This document shows, piece by piece, positions 23,622 to 34,895 of a stretch of DNA of 64,000 nucleotides (the stretch's first letter is position 1; the number at the start of each line of letters is the position of its first letter). Under the pieces are notes generated by a model, which was not told the DNA's origin, ran no database searches, and saw nothing but the letters and a program-made list of their open reading frames with translations. Origin of the DNA: Cryptomeria japonica. Its lineage: Eukaryota; Streptophyta; Pinopsida; Cupressales; Cupressaceae. The stretch covers positions 3,535,501 to 3,599,500 of the forward strand of contig NC_081414.1 in NCBI RefSeq assembly GCF_030272615.1, read 5' to 3'. The position numbers were made by a program, and so were the translations under genes.

Positions 23622-24984
23622 GGTCATTTGAAATAAAGCAAGACTAGTTTGCAAAGGTTATGCTCAAGAAAAAGGAATTGATTATGGTGAAACTTTTGCA
23701 CCTGCGGCTAGACTTGAAGGAGTAAGAACATTGTTGGCATATGCTGCTTTCAAAAATTTCAAGGTATATCAAACGAATGTCAAATCTGCATTTCTGAATG
23801 GTATGTTAGAAGAAGAAGTTTTTATTGAACAACCTGAAGGATTTGTTGAAGACGAGAATAAAGATCAGGTATGTAAATTGAACAAAGCTTTATATGGTCT
23901 GAAACAAGCACCTAGAGCATGGTATGAAAGATTGCACTCTTATTTGATCAAGATTGGTTTTATAAGGACAAGTGAGAACAACAATATGTACACGAAGAAT
24001 GATGAAAATGGAATACTGATCTCAGCCATATTTGTTGATGATATTATATTTTGTGGAAATGACTCTTTATGCAAGAACTTTGGAAATGAAATGAGCAAAG
24101 AATTTGAGATGTCATTAATCGGTGAGATAAAGTATTTTATAGGTTTACAAATACTGCAAATGAAAGATGAGATTTTCATTACTCAATCCAAGTACATAAA
24201 GGAAATCTTGAAGAAGTTTGGAATGGAGGATTCAAATCCAGTAAGTACTCCTATGACTACCAACTGTAAATTATCAAAGAATGATGAGTCTGCATCTGTT
24301 GATGAGACACTTTACCGATCCATAATTGGAAAACTACAATATGTTGTTCACAACAAACCAGACATAGCACATGCAGTAGGTATAGTTGCAAGATTCTCTG
24401 CAGATCCCAAGGAAACACACATGACAACAATCAAAAGAATTTTCAGATACTTGAAAGGCACTGAGGATTATGGCTTAGTATTTCAGAAAGGTAATGACTT
24501 TGATTTAAAAGTTGATACTAATGTTGATTGGGCAGGCAACATTGATGACAGGAAAAGCACAAGTGGAGGAGCTTTCTTTTTAGGAGAAAGACTAGTGAGT
24601 TGGCTTAGCAAGAAACAAGGATGTGTTTCACAGTCAACATCAAAAGCTGAATATGTTGCTGCAGCATTGAATTGTACTAATATAGCATGGATTAAACAAC
24701 TGTTGGATGGTATAAATGAGAAAGTTACTGAGCCAATAACTATATTCTGTAACAATACTAGTGCCATTAACATTTCAAAGAATCTTGTTATGCACTCTAA
24801 GACAAAGCACATCTCTATCAAATATCATTATCTTAGAGAAGAAGCTCAAGAGAAGATAGTGGTGTTGGAGTATGTTAGCACAAAGGAACAAATAGCAGAT
24901 ATCTTCGCCAAGCAACTGCCGAGGGACACTTTTGAGTATCTCAGAAGTAAGTTAGGGGTCCTACCCCTATCTTCCATTCACTGA
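23622..24984 (+). pseudogene. Nested copia reverse transcriptase and RNase H
   Basis: RT resumes in the next frame with the CKGYAQEKGIDYGETFAP block. The long open part (23731-24984) has [18 protein letters not shown] and the catalytic box FVDDIIF (first residue Phe instead of the common Tyr), then RNase H landmarks DDRKSTSGG, TSKAEY and KHISIKYHYLRE, to a natural stop after PLSSIH. The catalytic Asp pair is present. The frameshift upstream prevents a continuous product. Confidence 0.9.
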
Positions 24985-25373
24985 CCGAGTTCGGTGAAAG
25001 CATCAATTCGATGAATCTACATAATATCTTTTAGGAGTTGATGCTGATTTACATACTTTAGGAGGTTTTCTAAAGGTGTGCAAGAAACAATACAGGGAAC
25101 AGGAATTTAAGACATAAATGCTCTGACTGAGACTAAGTTGATACTTAACAACAAGGAATTCACTTCATACAGGAAGAAATTATGTTTTAGTTCTTTACTT
25201 TTTTGGCATTGTTGTCAAAGGGGGAGAAGACTGAAGAAAAAAGGAGAAGACTAATGTATGAGGGAGAAGTCTGATGACAGGGGGAGAGCATTTCAGCATT
25301 TCAGAATCTCACAGCAATCCAAATCAATTAGGTAAAATCAATTGGTTTTGCCATCAATGCCAAAGGGGGAGAT
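24985..25373 (+). other. 3' untranslated region and polypurine tracts of nested copia
   Basis: Non-coding. It contains several AAGGGGGAGA-like tracts (about 25218, 25272 and 25362-25373). The last directly precedes the 3' LTR and is the likely primer for plus-strand synthesis. Confidence 0.7.
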
Positions 25374-26965
25374 TGTTGGCATTATAATAGACAAAGAGAT
25401 TGTTGGCATTATAACAGACAAAGGGAGATTGTTGGCACTTCAATAAGGATATTGAGAAGGTTGTTGATGATTATGGATATAACTGATTAAGGATGTTTTA
25501 CTGTCTTAATATTATTATTTTGTCATTGATGTCAAGAAATTGATTTTCTAATTCAGTATGATGTTGCCATATCTTAAGAAGTATGATTTGTTGAGTATAA
25601 AGATGTTGGTAAAAGACACATAAAGAATATGATGAATAAGGGGAGAGATAAGTTATTCAATGGGCAACTATTACCGAGTTAGACAATGATGAGATCATGA
25701 TGTTTAGATTGTTTTGATATCCTACATATGTTGTTGTTTGTAAGGTTAATACTATACTATGTTACCAAGCAAAGAACCTAGTCAGTAAACCCTAAGGAAC
25801 CTAGTCGGTAAACCCTAAGGTTATTGCTATCAATTAATGAAGACAAAATGTCTACCGAGTGAAGTTTAGTATTTACCGAGTTGTAACCGAGCTGTAACAG
25901 AATGCATTAAATGATTACATGCGTTATTTAATGAAGGAAGCTGATGAGTTGGAACTGATTAAATGATTGGTATGCCGTGCATGAAGTTTGTTAAAGAATC
26001 TATGGCAAAGGAAAATCGACAGGAAGATCTACAGCGCAGATTGAACCGCAATACCCTAGCACAAGTTCCAAGAAATTTATGCAAGTTCCAAGGTGGGGTA
26101 AAACGTTTTTCGGATCGAAGAATACATTGAACCTGGTCAAGTTTGAAGATCTGATGGCTATGATTGATCATGGGAAATGTGATCAAGGAGATTAAGCAGT
26201 TGGCGAATTGTTTATAAATAAGGAACTGTTGATAAACAATGTATGCGGGCAAGTGTATGCACAGGGATGCTACATAGTGATTACCGAGCACAGAAGCTTG
26301 AAGACCTGTTTGAATAACAGAGTATAGAGCCCAACAGATGGACAAGATTAGTTCTATGTCTAGATTGTATTGAGCAAATAAGAATCTGCTTTAGCATTTT
26401 AGATGTGAAGTTGCAGATAGATTTTTATTACTATTATTTTGTGAAGTGACAGAAAATGTCTTAATCGAGTGGACTTAACAATCTTATTTGTAAAACCCTC
26501 TAGCAAGGTGACATTCTGATTGAGTGTTTGAAATCCTTTAACAAGGTCACTTCGAACAAGGTGAAGATCCTAACAGATCTGAGGGAAATCCCTTAACCGG
26601 GTCACATCTAGCAATGTGTTTGTAATCTTTAACAAGATTTGCTTTTAACTGAGCATACTCTAGTAGAGTATATTTCTTAGTGGGTCCGAAATCCCACAGT
26701 GGTTTTTCCCTATTTGGGTTTCCACGTTAAATCTGGTGTTATGAGGACTATGATGTTTATATGCTTTTGAGTTTGCATGTTTAGCAGTTTTGGTTATATT
26801 ACTGAAGTATATGTTACCGAGGTTGAATTTGATGTTTTTATGGAAGATTAAGTTTTTATGATTCACCCCCTGCGCCCCCCCCCCCCCCCCCCCCCCCCGC
26901 CCCCCCCCCTCCCCTCATCTTATTAGCTTGGCATCTGTACTTAACATTAAGTATCAGAACTATTA
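25374..26965 (+). mobile_element. 3' LTR of nested copia
   Basis: Matches the 5' LTR nearly throughout by eye. It is longer (1592 bp) mainly because a short CCGCC-type stretch is replaced by a long C run at 26866-26911. Its final CA has become TA. Confidence 0.92.
26866..26911 (+). repeat. Poly-C tract, interrupted by single G and T bases
   Basis: About 45 bases, almost pure C, at a place where the sister LTR (near 20671) has only CACCCCCGCCCTCTCTC. This is either microsatellite expansion or an assembly or sequencing artefact. Confidence 0.9.
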
Positions 26966-27459
26966 GGGACAACCATTGTCTACTACCCACAAGTTTCTTC
27001 TTTCTACATGTAGGGCAGTCTGCACAATCAGACTTTAGTATGCTTTGTTCTTGTCTTTCTCAACCCAAACTGGTTTGTATTCTACTTTTTTTTTCTGTTG
27101 CAACCTCTTGTTCCGGTTTAACTACCGGTTTCTGATCAGGAGTTGTCTGTTTCTGCTTGATTTTCCTATTCTTGCAATGCTTTGCAATATGTCCAAACTC
27201 TTGACAGTTATAGCATTTCATATTGACATTAGAATATGAATCTTTAAAACTGTTGTAGGACACCGGTTGATTTCTCCTACATTCAAAACTCCTATGACCA
27301 AATCCATTACATTGATAACAAACAACATCCATAACCCAGAGTGCAGCAAAATAGTTTCTACTTTCAAAACTAACTGGGGGCTTATTCATCAGTCTATAAT
27401 TTGCAACTCTATGTCCAAACTTATTACACCGGTAGCAATAACCATGGAAATTGGGTACA
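26966..27459 (-). pseudogene. Copia protease start and zinc knuckles (minus-strand element)
   Basis: Immediately right of the nested element the minus strand encodes WVVDNGC, the protease active-site region with Asp-Asn-Gly in place of the usual Asp-Ser-Gly. Upstream (27060-27459) are three knuckles: CYNCQEFGHIAKHC intact, CYQCNGFGHRSFEC intact, and CYRCNKFGHRVANY with the last Cys changed to Tyr. Three knuckles is more than the single knuckle of most plant copia gags. Stops separate the blocks. Confidence 0.8.
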
Positions 27460-28204
27460 TACTAGTCTTGTTTCTTTGAACCGACAAACCTTTGTCTCAT
27501 CGGATGTCTTCCTCTCATGTTGTTGAGTCTGGTGAATCCTTCACTATCCACCTTGGGATTTCTTTTATGATTTGCATACTGGTACGATGTGAGAGCCTTC
27601 TGATTTTTAGCATACTAGTTCACAGGCCGATTTCTTGTAGCATCAACATAGGTCTTCTTGCCGGTATCTTTGCTAACTGTAAATATTTGCTTCTCTTTAC
27701 TTTTACTTGAAGAAGCGAACTATATCTCCTTACCAGATGTATCTTTGTTGTTGTAACTTTGTCCTTCTTCAAATCCCAAGCCACCAGTATCTTTTGAATG
27801 CTTTTGATTGTTCAACATCTTGTCCATAGCTTCAGGGCTGCCCTCATACTTGCTCCTTGTTTTCAGTTCATCCTTACTCTTTTCAAGCTCCTTTGTGAGC
27901 TTTACAATTTCTTCTTCCAAATTTAGATGCACCTTCTCCTTCTTCATCAAATCAAATGATGTAACTTCACATATTGTCTTAACTTATTCCAACTAGAGTT
28001 TCAAGTCATAACCACTTGATTGGACTCATCTAGGGATCGCTTCAAGTGATCTTGTTCTTCTGCTGCAACAAGCTTGACTTTCTTGAGTTCTCTTCTTGTC
28101 TTACTTAGCTCCTCAAGAGCACTTATGAGCTCGCCTTCTAGATCCACTCCGACTTCAATGTCTTCATCTTCCTCATCTTCCACAACTAGTTCATCTAGTG
28201 CCAT
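27460..28204 (-). pseudogene. Gag linker with charged coiled-coil-like segments
   Basis: Two frames (28204-28001 and 27950-27720) are rich in Glu, Lys and Leu and look like coiled coil, for example LEEEIVKLTKELEKSKDEL. They end in the GGLGFEEGQS block, also found in the decayed gag at 3530-3580. They lie between the gag core and the zinc knuckles and extend gag compared with usual copia. Frameshifts at about 27990 and 28210 split it. Confidence 0.65.
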
Positions 28205-28216
28205 AAAGAGATTAAC

Positions 28217-29215
28217 TTATCTTTCATCTTCATGGCAGTCATCTTCTGATGCACTCTCTTCACCTGTGGCATCACCCTCAATGGTATATAGGCTATTATG
28301 CTTCTGATAGCTTCTTCTTCCTTTTTGGTAAACTTTATTTTCTTTGTCTTTACCAAAAGATCTGCCAAAGCTCCTTTGCTCATCTCCACCGGTTTCACTA
28401 TAGGAACATTTTGCAGCAAAGTGTCCTATTTTACCATAATTGAAACATTTGAGTGGCAACTTTCCTTTATACTTATTAGATCCTCTCTTGAGCTTTCTAA
28501 CAAAGTTTTCTACCTCTACATCCGAGTCTCCACTGGATCCTTTATGAGGAACCTCTTCCTTGCCCTTTTTGGTGGAATTGAAAGCCGTCTCTTTCCTTGA
28601 AGATCCTTCTCTGGTTGTCCTCATCTCATAAGCAGTTAAGGAGCCAAATAACTCATCCATTGTGAAGGTTTTCAGATCCTTGGCTTCCTCTATAGCAAAG
28701 ACCTTGGTATCATACTTAGATGTGAGTGATTTAAGTACCTTTTTGACAATAATTTCATCAGCAATTTCCTCTCCAAGTTCTCTGATGGTGTTCACAGTTT
28801 TATCTACTCTGTGAAGGTAGTCTACAATCTTTTCTTCATCTTTCATCTTCAAGCCTTCAAGTTGACCTCTTAGCGATTGCAGCTTGGCCTCTTTGACTTT
28901 GGCATCTCCTTCAAATAATCTTTGTAATTTATCCCAAGTCTCCTTGGCGGATGAGTAGTGCATGACCTTGAGAAACTCATTATCTGACAGCCCACTGAGA
29001 ATAACATGTTTAGCCTTTGCATTGTTCTCATACTCCTTCTTGGCATCCAGGTCAGTGGGAGGAACATTGGGGACATTACACCCATTCTTTACATATATCC
29101 AAACATCAAATCCTAGAGAGGATAGATATGTTTCCATTCTTCTGCACCAAAATGCATAGTTGGTTCCATCAAACATGGGAGCTTTAGAAGAGGAGGAGGA
29201 CTCATTTATTTCCAT
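28217..29215 (-). pseudogene. Copia gag core (minus-strand element)
   Basis: 332 residues starting MEINESSSSSKAPMF. It has the UBN2-type gag landmarks: NYAFWCRRMETYL, ETWDKL near residue 92, a GQLEGLKM block and the DYLHRVDKTVN block. A knuckle at about residue 258 reads CFNYGKIGHFAAKC, with the second Cys replaced by Tyr. The frame ends before a further coiled-coil-like linker. The start is the first ATG about 70 bases after the primer-binding site and matches the fragment at 13981. Confidence 0.88.
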
Positions 29216-29271
29216 TGTGTTCTAAGACCAAAATCTACCTAAGCTAGAGAAATCTTATCTGACTGGGAACC

Positions 29272-29289
29272 TAGGCTCTGATACAAATT
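29272..29289 (-). promoter_or_regulatory. Primer-binding site of minus-strand copia
   Basis: Minus strand ATTTGTATCAGAGCC next to the LTR end, a one-base variant of the initiator-tRNA-Met site. Confidence 0.8.
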
Positions 29290-30834
29290 GTTGAACACAA
29301 TGTACCACTGAGAGGGGGGTGAATCAGTGGTTCCCAATATTGTAAACCTTTTAAACTAGACTCTTGGTAGCAGTTAGCAAATCAGACACAAGGAGGATAT
29401 ACCGTGAGCTAAGGAAAGAGATCAAATGCAAACACACAAAGATACTCGACACATAACACCAAATATACGAGGAAAAACCAATGTGGGAAAAACCTCGGTG
29501 AGAAATCCTGCTGGAGACTACTGCTCCAATCCAACCTCACAATAAACACTAATTAAAAAGTTTAGGGCACCAACCCAAGGAGCACCAACCCCTGTAGCAT
29601 GCCCCAACTCAATGATGAACTATAGATCAGATTAATACAATAGTTGTAATCTTGTTACAAATGAGTTTTGTAACTCTTGCAATCAAAAACTTCACCGGTT
29701 AACTCTTCTCAACTGGTTCTCCCTTGCTCAGTTCTCTAACGGTTCTCTGTTCTCTATTTATACCTTTTCTACCCAGATTTTGTCTTTCATACCCTTCACC
29801 GGTGCATTCTCTTATCTCCTTCACCTTCTACAACTTTCAACCTGAATCCCCCTTGCCAGTTTACACAATTGTAGTTCTATTTGGCAGCTTGTCGGTTGCT
29901 CTACCTTTACCGGTAAGATCTCTGATAAACCTTCTACCAGTTCTACCTTTCTGTTAGAAAACTCCAACACTCAGATTCTTTTGATCTTCTCTCTGATCAC
30001 TCTCTTCTCTCTTAGTTACTCTATTGTTGTCGGTATCAAGCATCATCAACTTAAGTGTTCAGTCTGCATATTTATACTTGATTGTTCCTGCCAAAACCTA
30101 TATTCAAACTGGGCACGATAGAATTTTTCTCCATTGAGAAAATCCGTATCAAATCTAATTGGATCTTCTCTCCTAGATTGATGATCTGCAGAAGATCAAA
30201 CACCACCACCATTTTTGATGACATCTGTACGCGCTTTCTATATTTAGCGACCTGCAACTTGTTTTTCGACCTTGCTCTGTCATTCATCATTAATGCCTTA
30301 TTCGTTTCCTTTGACCATCGAGCACAAAGATCAGATTGTCCTGCTCGATTTATCTCACCAAAAAGCTTTTGCATCTCGATCCGCCTTGAGCCGTACTTCT
30401 TTTGTCATTGACCCTTGATTCACGGGTTCCTTATTTAAAGTCGACCTACTCATCACCTATCACATCAATGGCCGATTTGCCGGCCACATGGAATCTATGT
30501 GTCGTCCTCAGACACCATCCAACTCAACCCAGTCTACTATGCCGATTTGAGTTCATTCATTGACCAAGACACATGACCGGTGTTTTACCGGTTCATATAC
30601 CCTACCGGTGGATCATATTGACTTGAAATGCTTCTAGTTCTATGTCCACACTTCATGTGATCCAATAACCATTCACTTTGTTGGCTTGTCTTCTTCAGAT
30701 TCATACATGCTCACCAGTGGATCTCTTTGTTGTATCTGCATACCTACTGATTGACATTTCATACCGGTTTCCAATACTTACTTGCCGATTATCATCCCAT
30801 ACCGGTCGACATCAATGACGACACAATGCCAACA
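29290..30834 (-). mobile_element. Right (5') LTR of the minus-strand copia
   Basis: 1545 bp, TG...CA, matching the left LTR in all landmarks. TATA box on the minus strand at 29754-29762. Right of it, at 30835, the sequence switches to an interrupted gypsy-like LTR. Confidence 0.9.
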
Positions 30835-31704
30835 ATTAATAATTACCTAGGGAATCCTATATAAAGACATCCTAACAATTGATTTTGATCATCAATCATA
30901 TACCCTATCATTCCAGCATCCGTGAAACATTCATTATCAAGCATTTTCAAAGATTCAAGGCCACATTTCATCCTTCAAGCATTGTGGAGCAAAGTTATAT
31001 CAATCTTCATGCAAGTATGTGTGTGTGATTAGGGTTTTTCATGTTCATGTGGTTGTCATGCCATTACATTCAACATTTGTGGTTACATTCAAAGAGGGTT
31101 GTATCATCATCAATAATTGTAGATATGATGTATATCTCCTTAACATTTATTTCAGTATTTGCATTGTTTCATTCAAGGTTAAGTCCTAAACCAGAGTTTG
31201 ACTTAAACAAACCCCTACCCACAACATCCTTCTCTCTCTTCTGTGTGCATGAAATAGGTTTAGGAGCTATACTCGAGAATTCTAGCAAAGTCAACAATGA
31301 CGAATAGGTTTAGCTTTCAACAAAAGAAAATTCAGAGGACTAGGGCATATCTATGCTACCTAGTCTTGAAAAATCAGGCCGAACTTCTGGGAATAGGTTT
31401 GAAATCTAGTCTTTTTCCCAAATCCTAGTATGTGGCTTCATGGGACATCAATAGCATTTCATATTCGTTAATTTACTTCAATTATCCCTCATTTTGCTCT
31501 AATATCATAACTACATTTCAAATTCAACTAAGAAAGAGGATAATCATTCCCAACCATTGAATCCAATCAGAATTTCAACCCTTTCCTCATTTGGATTGAG
31601 GCTAGATCTATTGGGTTCAATCCTCTTTTAACGTATTTGGTTAATTTGGATTATTAGTGATTTTTTAAATTTAATTGACCCTAATTCCAAATTACACCAT
31701 TACA
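30835..31704 (+). mobile_element. Gypsy-like LTR, copy C, 5'-truncated
   Basis: Parallels LTR B from about 10262 onward: TATATAAA box, GTGTGTGATTAGGGTTTTTCAT, GGTTTGACTTA-like block, and the end CACCATTACA. Its first third is missing at the edge of the copia element. Confidence 0.75.
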
Positions 31705-32060
31705 GAGACAATGCTTCCCTCAGTCATCCTTTTGCACCATTTTCAGTGGATTTCCTTGGAGACATTGCTCTCCTTTGTTATCCTTTTGCATTATTTTTGG
31801 GGAATTTCCTTGGATACAATGCTTTTCTTGGTTATCCTTGGGATGGGTTATCTAACATAACTTGCTAGATTACTCAACTCTCTCTTTGCACCAAGCTCTC
31901 TTGGGATGAGTGGAACTAGCATACCACAACTTGGTAGACTATTTTCTACTCTTCTTTCCTCTTTAATGGATCACCTAGCATAACACATCTTGCTAGCCTA
32001 TGGAATACACGCTCTCCTTTTCTATCCTTTGTGACCCCATAGCATACTTTACTAGTTGAT
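31705..32060 (+). repeat. Minisatellite fragment joined directly to LTR C, then shared repeat
   Basis: 31705-31850 holds about 2.7 units of the 54-bp minisatellite that elsewhere precedes the LTR, here following it with no primer-binding site between. 31897-32060 matches 13727-13872. Confidence 0.7.
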
Positions 32061-32371
32061 TGAATCATGGAGTCATATGCCATCTTTGATGTGTGCTCTT
32101 GCTCTTTTTTAGGTGACCACTTGTGCTCTTGCAACAACATTTCAAGGGTGATATTAGTGGTTGAGACATTTGATTGTCGATGTCTCTTTAGCTAGTTGAC
32201 TTAGAACCTTTGTTTTTTGTACTAACCCCTTTGTTTGTGTGGCTTTTGTCTTTTGTTTGTTTTTAATTTTCGCGTGCCCTTGCATGTGGTTGTGTGAGTT
32301 AAGATCCTTGGTTTAGGGGCTTGTTCCATTGAACTTAGTGGCATTTTATCTCTTTGTAGGCTTTGTCAATG

Positions 32372-32372
32372 A

Positions 32373-32432
<60 letters not shown>
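32372..32432. repeat. Compound microsatellite (CT)n(AT)n
   Basis: Pure TC dinucleotides followed by pure TA dinucleotides. Confidence 0.95.
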
Positions 32433-32434
<2 letters not shown>

Positions 32435-32473
32435 TCTACTTTACCATGAGTATGTGTGTAGGGTCATACTACT

Positions 32474-33092
32474 GCTAAAGTGGATGCTAAATGTTTACCG
32501 AGGCAAACAAATAAAAATGACCATTTTTTATTTTTGTATTGTAGAAGATTTGAACTCAACACCATCTAGATGGGTACAACATGGACTTTGCCATTAAACC
32601 AAATGCCCTTCACCAAATGACCATTTTTTAGTCAAATCAAATCATGAGCAAAGTTCAATTCTATTATAACAACAATTAAAATCCAAACATTAAATTTTAA
32701 ATTATTATTATTAATTAATTATTTATTTAAGTAAACTATAATTAAATCATTTATTTTCACTGTAATTCAATAGATCACTCAGATGCTAAAGTGGATGCTA
32801 AATGTTTACCGAGGCAAACAAATAAAAATGACCATTTTTTATTTTTGTATCTAGAAGATTTAAACTCAACACCATCTAGATGGGTACAACATGGACTTTG
32901 CCATTAAACCAAATGCCCTTCACCAAATGACCATTTTTTAGTCAAATCAAATCATGAGCAAAGTTCAATTCTATTATAACAACAATTAAAATCCAAACAT
33001 TAAATTTTAAATTTTTATTATTAATTAATTATTTATTTAAGTAAATTATAATTAAATCATTTATTTTCACTGTAATTCAATAGATCACTCAC
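32474..33092. repeat. Tandem duplication of a 311-bp unit
   Basis: The unit beginning GCTAAAGTGGATGCTAAATG occurs at 32474-32784 and 32785-33092, nearly identical by eye (a few substitutions and short indels). Each unit contains a minus-strand stretch with tRNA-like A box (TGGTTTAATGGC) and B box (GAGTTCAAATC) about 35 bases apart, possibly a SINE remnant. Confidence 0.9.
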
Positions 33093-33771
33093 ACGAAATG
33101 ATTTTTTTAATGACATCTACGAAAACAAACAATCTATAAGACCTAAGATTGATACAATGAATCCAAAAAAATCAATCACAAACCTAAATCACAACTATTG
33201 AGTGACCACTATTCTTTCCTATCATAATTTGTCTGGAAGGGATTTTGACCAAATAATGAATCTTTGTCCTTAAGGCAAGAATGCAATATGAGGTTCTGTC
33301 ATTTTAAATTATTAAATCCTTATGTTGTGATCGGTGACGACATATGAATATAAATGAGACCTATCCTATCCTTACGGTTGTGACCCTCCCCGTCCCCAGT
33401 TCGAGTCCCCCTCAAAGTCTGTTGGGGTACATAACGTCACTATCCAATTAAAAACACATCCTCCTGCAAGGTCCATCTTTCAATCCTTAGTCCTTTTGCC
33501 TACCTCAGTTCTAACACGAGAACAAAATTTTATCCATTTCAGTCTCCAGGGCCCCCTGGACAAAGAGCGAGCTAACACAGCAAAGTAAAAATTAAAAAAA
33601 TACTACTACACTGATCGCTAGTAATTAAACTCTGTGGCAGCGCGATGTTTAATCAGAGGACACGTATCTATTGCGGGTACTACTAGCATAAGCAGAGGGC
33701 CCAGCTCGGATTCCTCCTCTGCCATTTCCTCCACGCGAAATGCCTGAATCTGCATTTCTGTGAGAATCAGA
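33093..33771 (+). promoter_or_regulatory. Upstream region of the putative ORANGE exon 1
   Basis: Non-coding and AT-rich, turning more GC-rich after about 33540. No clear TATA box close to the start codon was seen. The region directly before 33772 is pyrimidine-rich and free of retroelement motifs, consistent with a promoter and 5' leader, but this is inference from position. Confidence 0.35.
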
Positions 33772-33986
33772 ATGGCTTTACTCTACACACTGGATTGGAG
33801 CCTCGCTGGCATTTGTCATGCCTCCTTCACACCCACCAAGCATCGCAGGCGAACAAGATCTTGCTCCGCTTTTGCCTTCAACCACAGATGCCGGTGGCAG
33901 CAGCATTTAACTAGACACTGCCGGTGCCGATCGTCCATGGCAGAAGAGGGGCCTAAATTCGATGCAACTGAAGCGCCTCCCTCCAG
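33772..33986 (+). CDS. OR: Putative ORANGE exon 1 (plastid transit peptide)
   Basis: An open frame from ATG at 33772 encodes 71 residues plus two bases. It is rich in Ser, Arg, His and Ala with almost no acidic residues before residue 56, as expected for a chloroplast transit peptide. It ends in an acidic/Pro stretch (MAEEGPKFDATEAPPS). The exon ends CCAG followed by GCAAGT, the consensus of GC-type donors. Its two leftover bases (AG) plus the first base of the exon at 56810 (C) complete a Ser codon, so the phase fits. OR exon 1 is poorly conserved among plants, so identity rests on phase, composition and order. An alternative acceptor at 34174 would give a short unrelated tail. Confidence 0.6.
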
Positions 33987-34723
33987 GCAAGTGCCAGTGC
34001 CAGTGCCATCTCATTTCTCATCATCATTCAATCTGCCCGCATTCTGCACCCGACTGTAACTAGGGTTTAGCTGCCTTCTCTTTCGATCTAATTTTATAAT
34101 TCTCAGGCCAAACTTCAAATATGGTGTAATGATATAGTTATTATTATCAATTAATTATATCTTTAATTGTTAGGCAAGAAGATGACTACTGCTATTTCCT
34201 TATTTGCAAAGGCGGGAAATTTCTAATGAAAATTAACCATACTAGCTCCAGCTTCAGCGTGACTAAATCGATCTCGCTGCCGTCATTTCGCTCTCTGTTC
34301 ACTTCAAACTTGCATGAGAGTACAGTTTTGGCTTTGTGATCAGATATACTGTTATGATCTCACATAGGATAATAAAATTGTTTCATTTATCTGTAATAAC
34401 CATTGATACAAATGTCTTCGTGTAGTTCAATTTGAAAATTTGTCAACTTTTTATAGTTTTCTGAACTTAGACTTACTTCTATTAGTTATCAGAACCAGCG
34501 AATACAGTCCCTTGCCATATCTACTAGCTAGACTGGACGAGGCAAAACTGATACATCAAAATGGATTTGACTTTGTGAAAAAACTCGCCAAAATATTTCA
34601 CTACAGAAAATGAGGGACTTTCATTTTCTGCTTGTTTGAGAGTCAAATCTCATGCTTGGAGTTGGAGACTGTCATCAGAACGTAGAGTCTATCCATTTCA
34701 GCTTGTTTAAAGGTGCTCGAACT

Positions 34724-34895
34724 TGTAAGTATTATGTCTGATTTGGAGATGAATGTCACAATGAAGTATTACAGGTAAATTTAATTGAGTGGCTTGAAAT
34801 CACAGGACATGTAAGTATTATGTCTGATTTGGAGATGAATGTCAGAATGAAGTATTACAGGTAAATTTAATTGAGTGGCCTGAAATCACAGGAAC
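34724..34895 (+). repeat. Tandem duplication of an 86-bp unit
   Basis: The unit starting TGTAAGTATTATGTCTGATT is present at 34724 and again at 34810, with very few differences. A further TGTAAGT follows at about 34900. Confidence 0.9.

Larger units (their letters stand above)
19179..26965 (+). mobile_element. Nested complete plus-strand Ty1/copia element
   Basis: LTRs at 19179-20734 and 25374-26965. Flanking 5-mers GGAAC and GGGAC form a target-site duplication with one mismatch. A primer-binding site (ATTGGTATCAGAGC) is at 20735 and a polypurine tract (AAAGGGGGAGAT) is at 25362-25373. Internal order is gag, zinc knuckle, protease, integrase, RT, RNase H. It interrupts the host copia one residue after its protease active-site box. 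Frameshifts and stops make it defective. Confidence 0.95.
14055..30834 (-). mobile_element. Minus-strand Ty1/copia element, split by a nested copia
   Basis: Order on the minus strand: LTR (29290-30834), primer-binding site, gag, zinc knuckles, protease start, nested element (19179-26965), rest of protease, GAG-pre-integrase, integrase, RT, RNase H, polypurine tract, LTR (14055-15629). The domain order with integrase before RT is diagnostic of copia. Several nonsense codons occur in gag-pol, so it is defective. No matching target-site duplication was seen because the left edge is rearranged (a second gag start lies beyond it). Confidence 0.9.

Noticed and set aside
33340-33420. SINE with B box AGTTCGAGTCCCC
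   Set aside because: No convincing A box at the right distance and no tail or target duplication.
33987-34059. Continuation of exon 1 reading frame to the stop at 34059
   Set aside because: It reads low-complexity Pro/Val/Ser codons after a good GC donor, so it is more likely intronic.
34174-34339. Second exon of the OR exon 1 transcript (acceptor TTAG/G, 55 residues)
   Set aside because: It is in frame but ends in a stop with no OR similarity, whereas 56810-56924 matches OR and also fits the phase. It could be a minor alternative exon.
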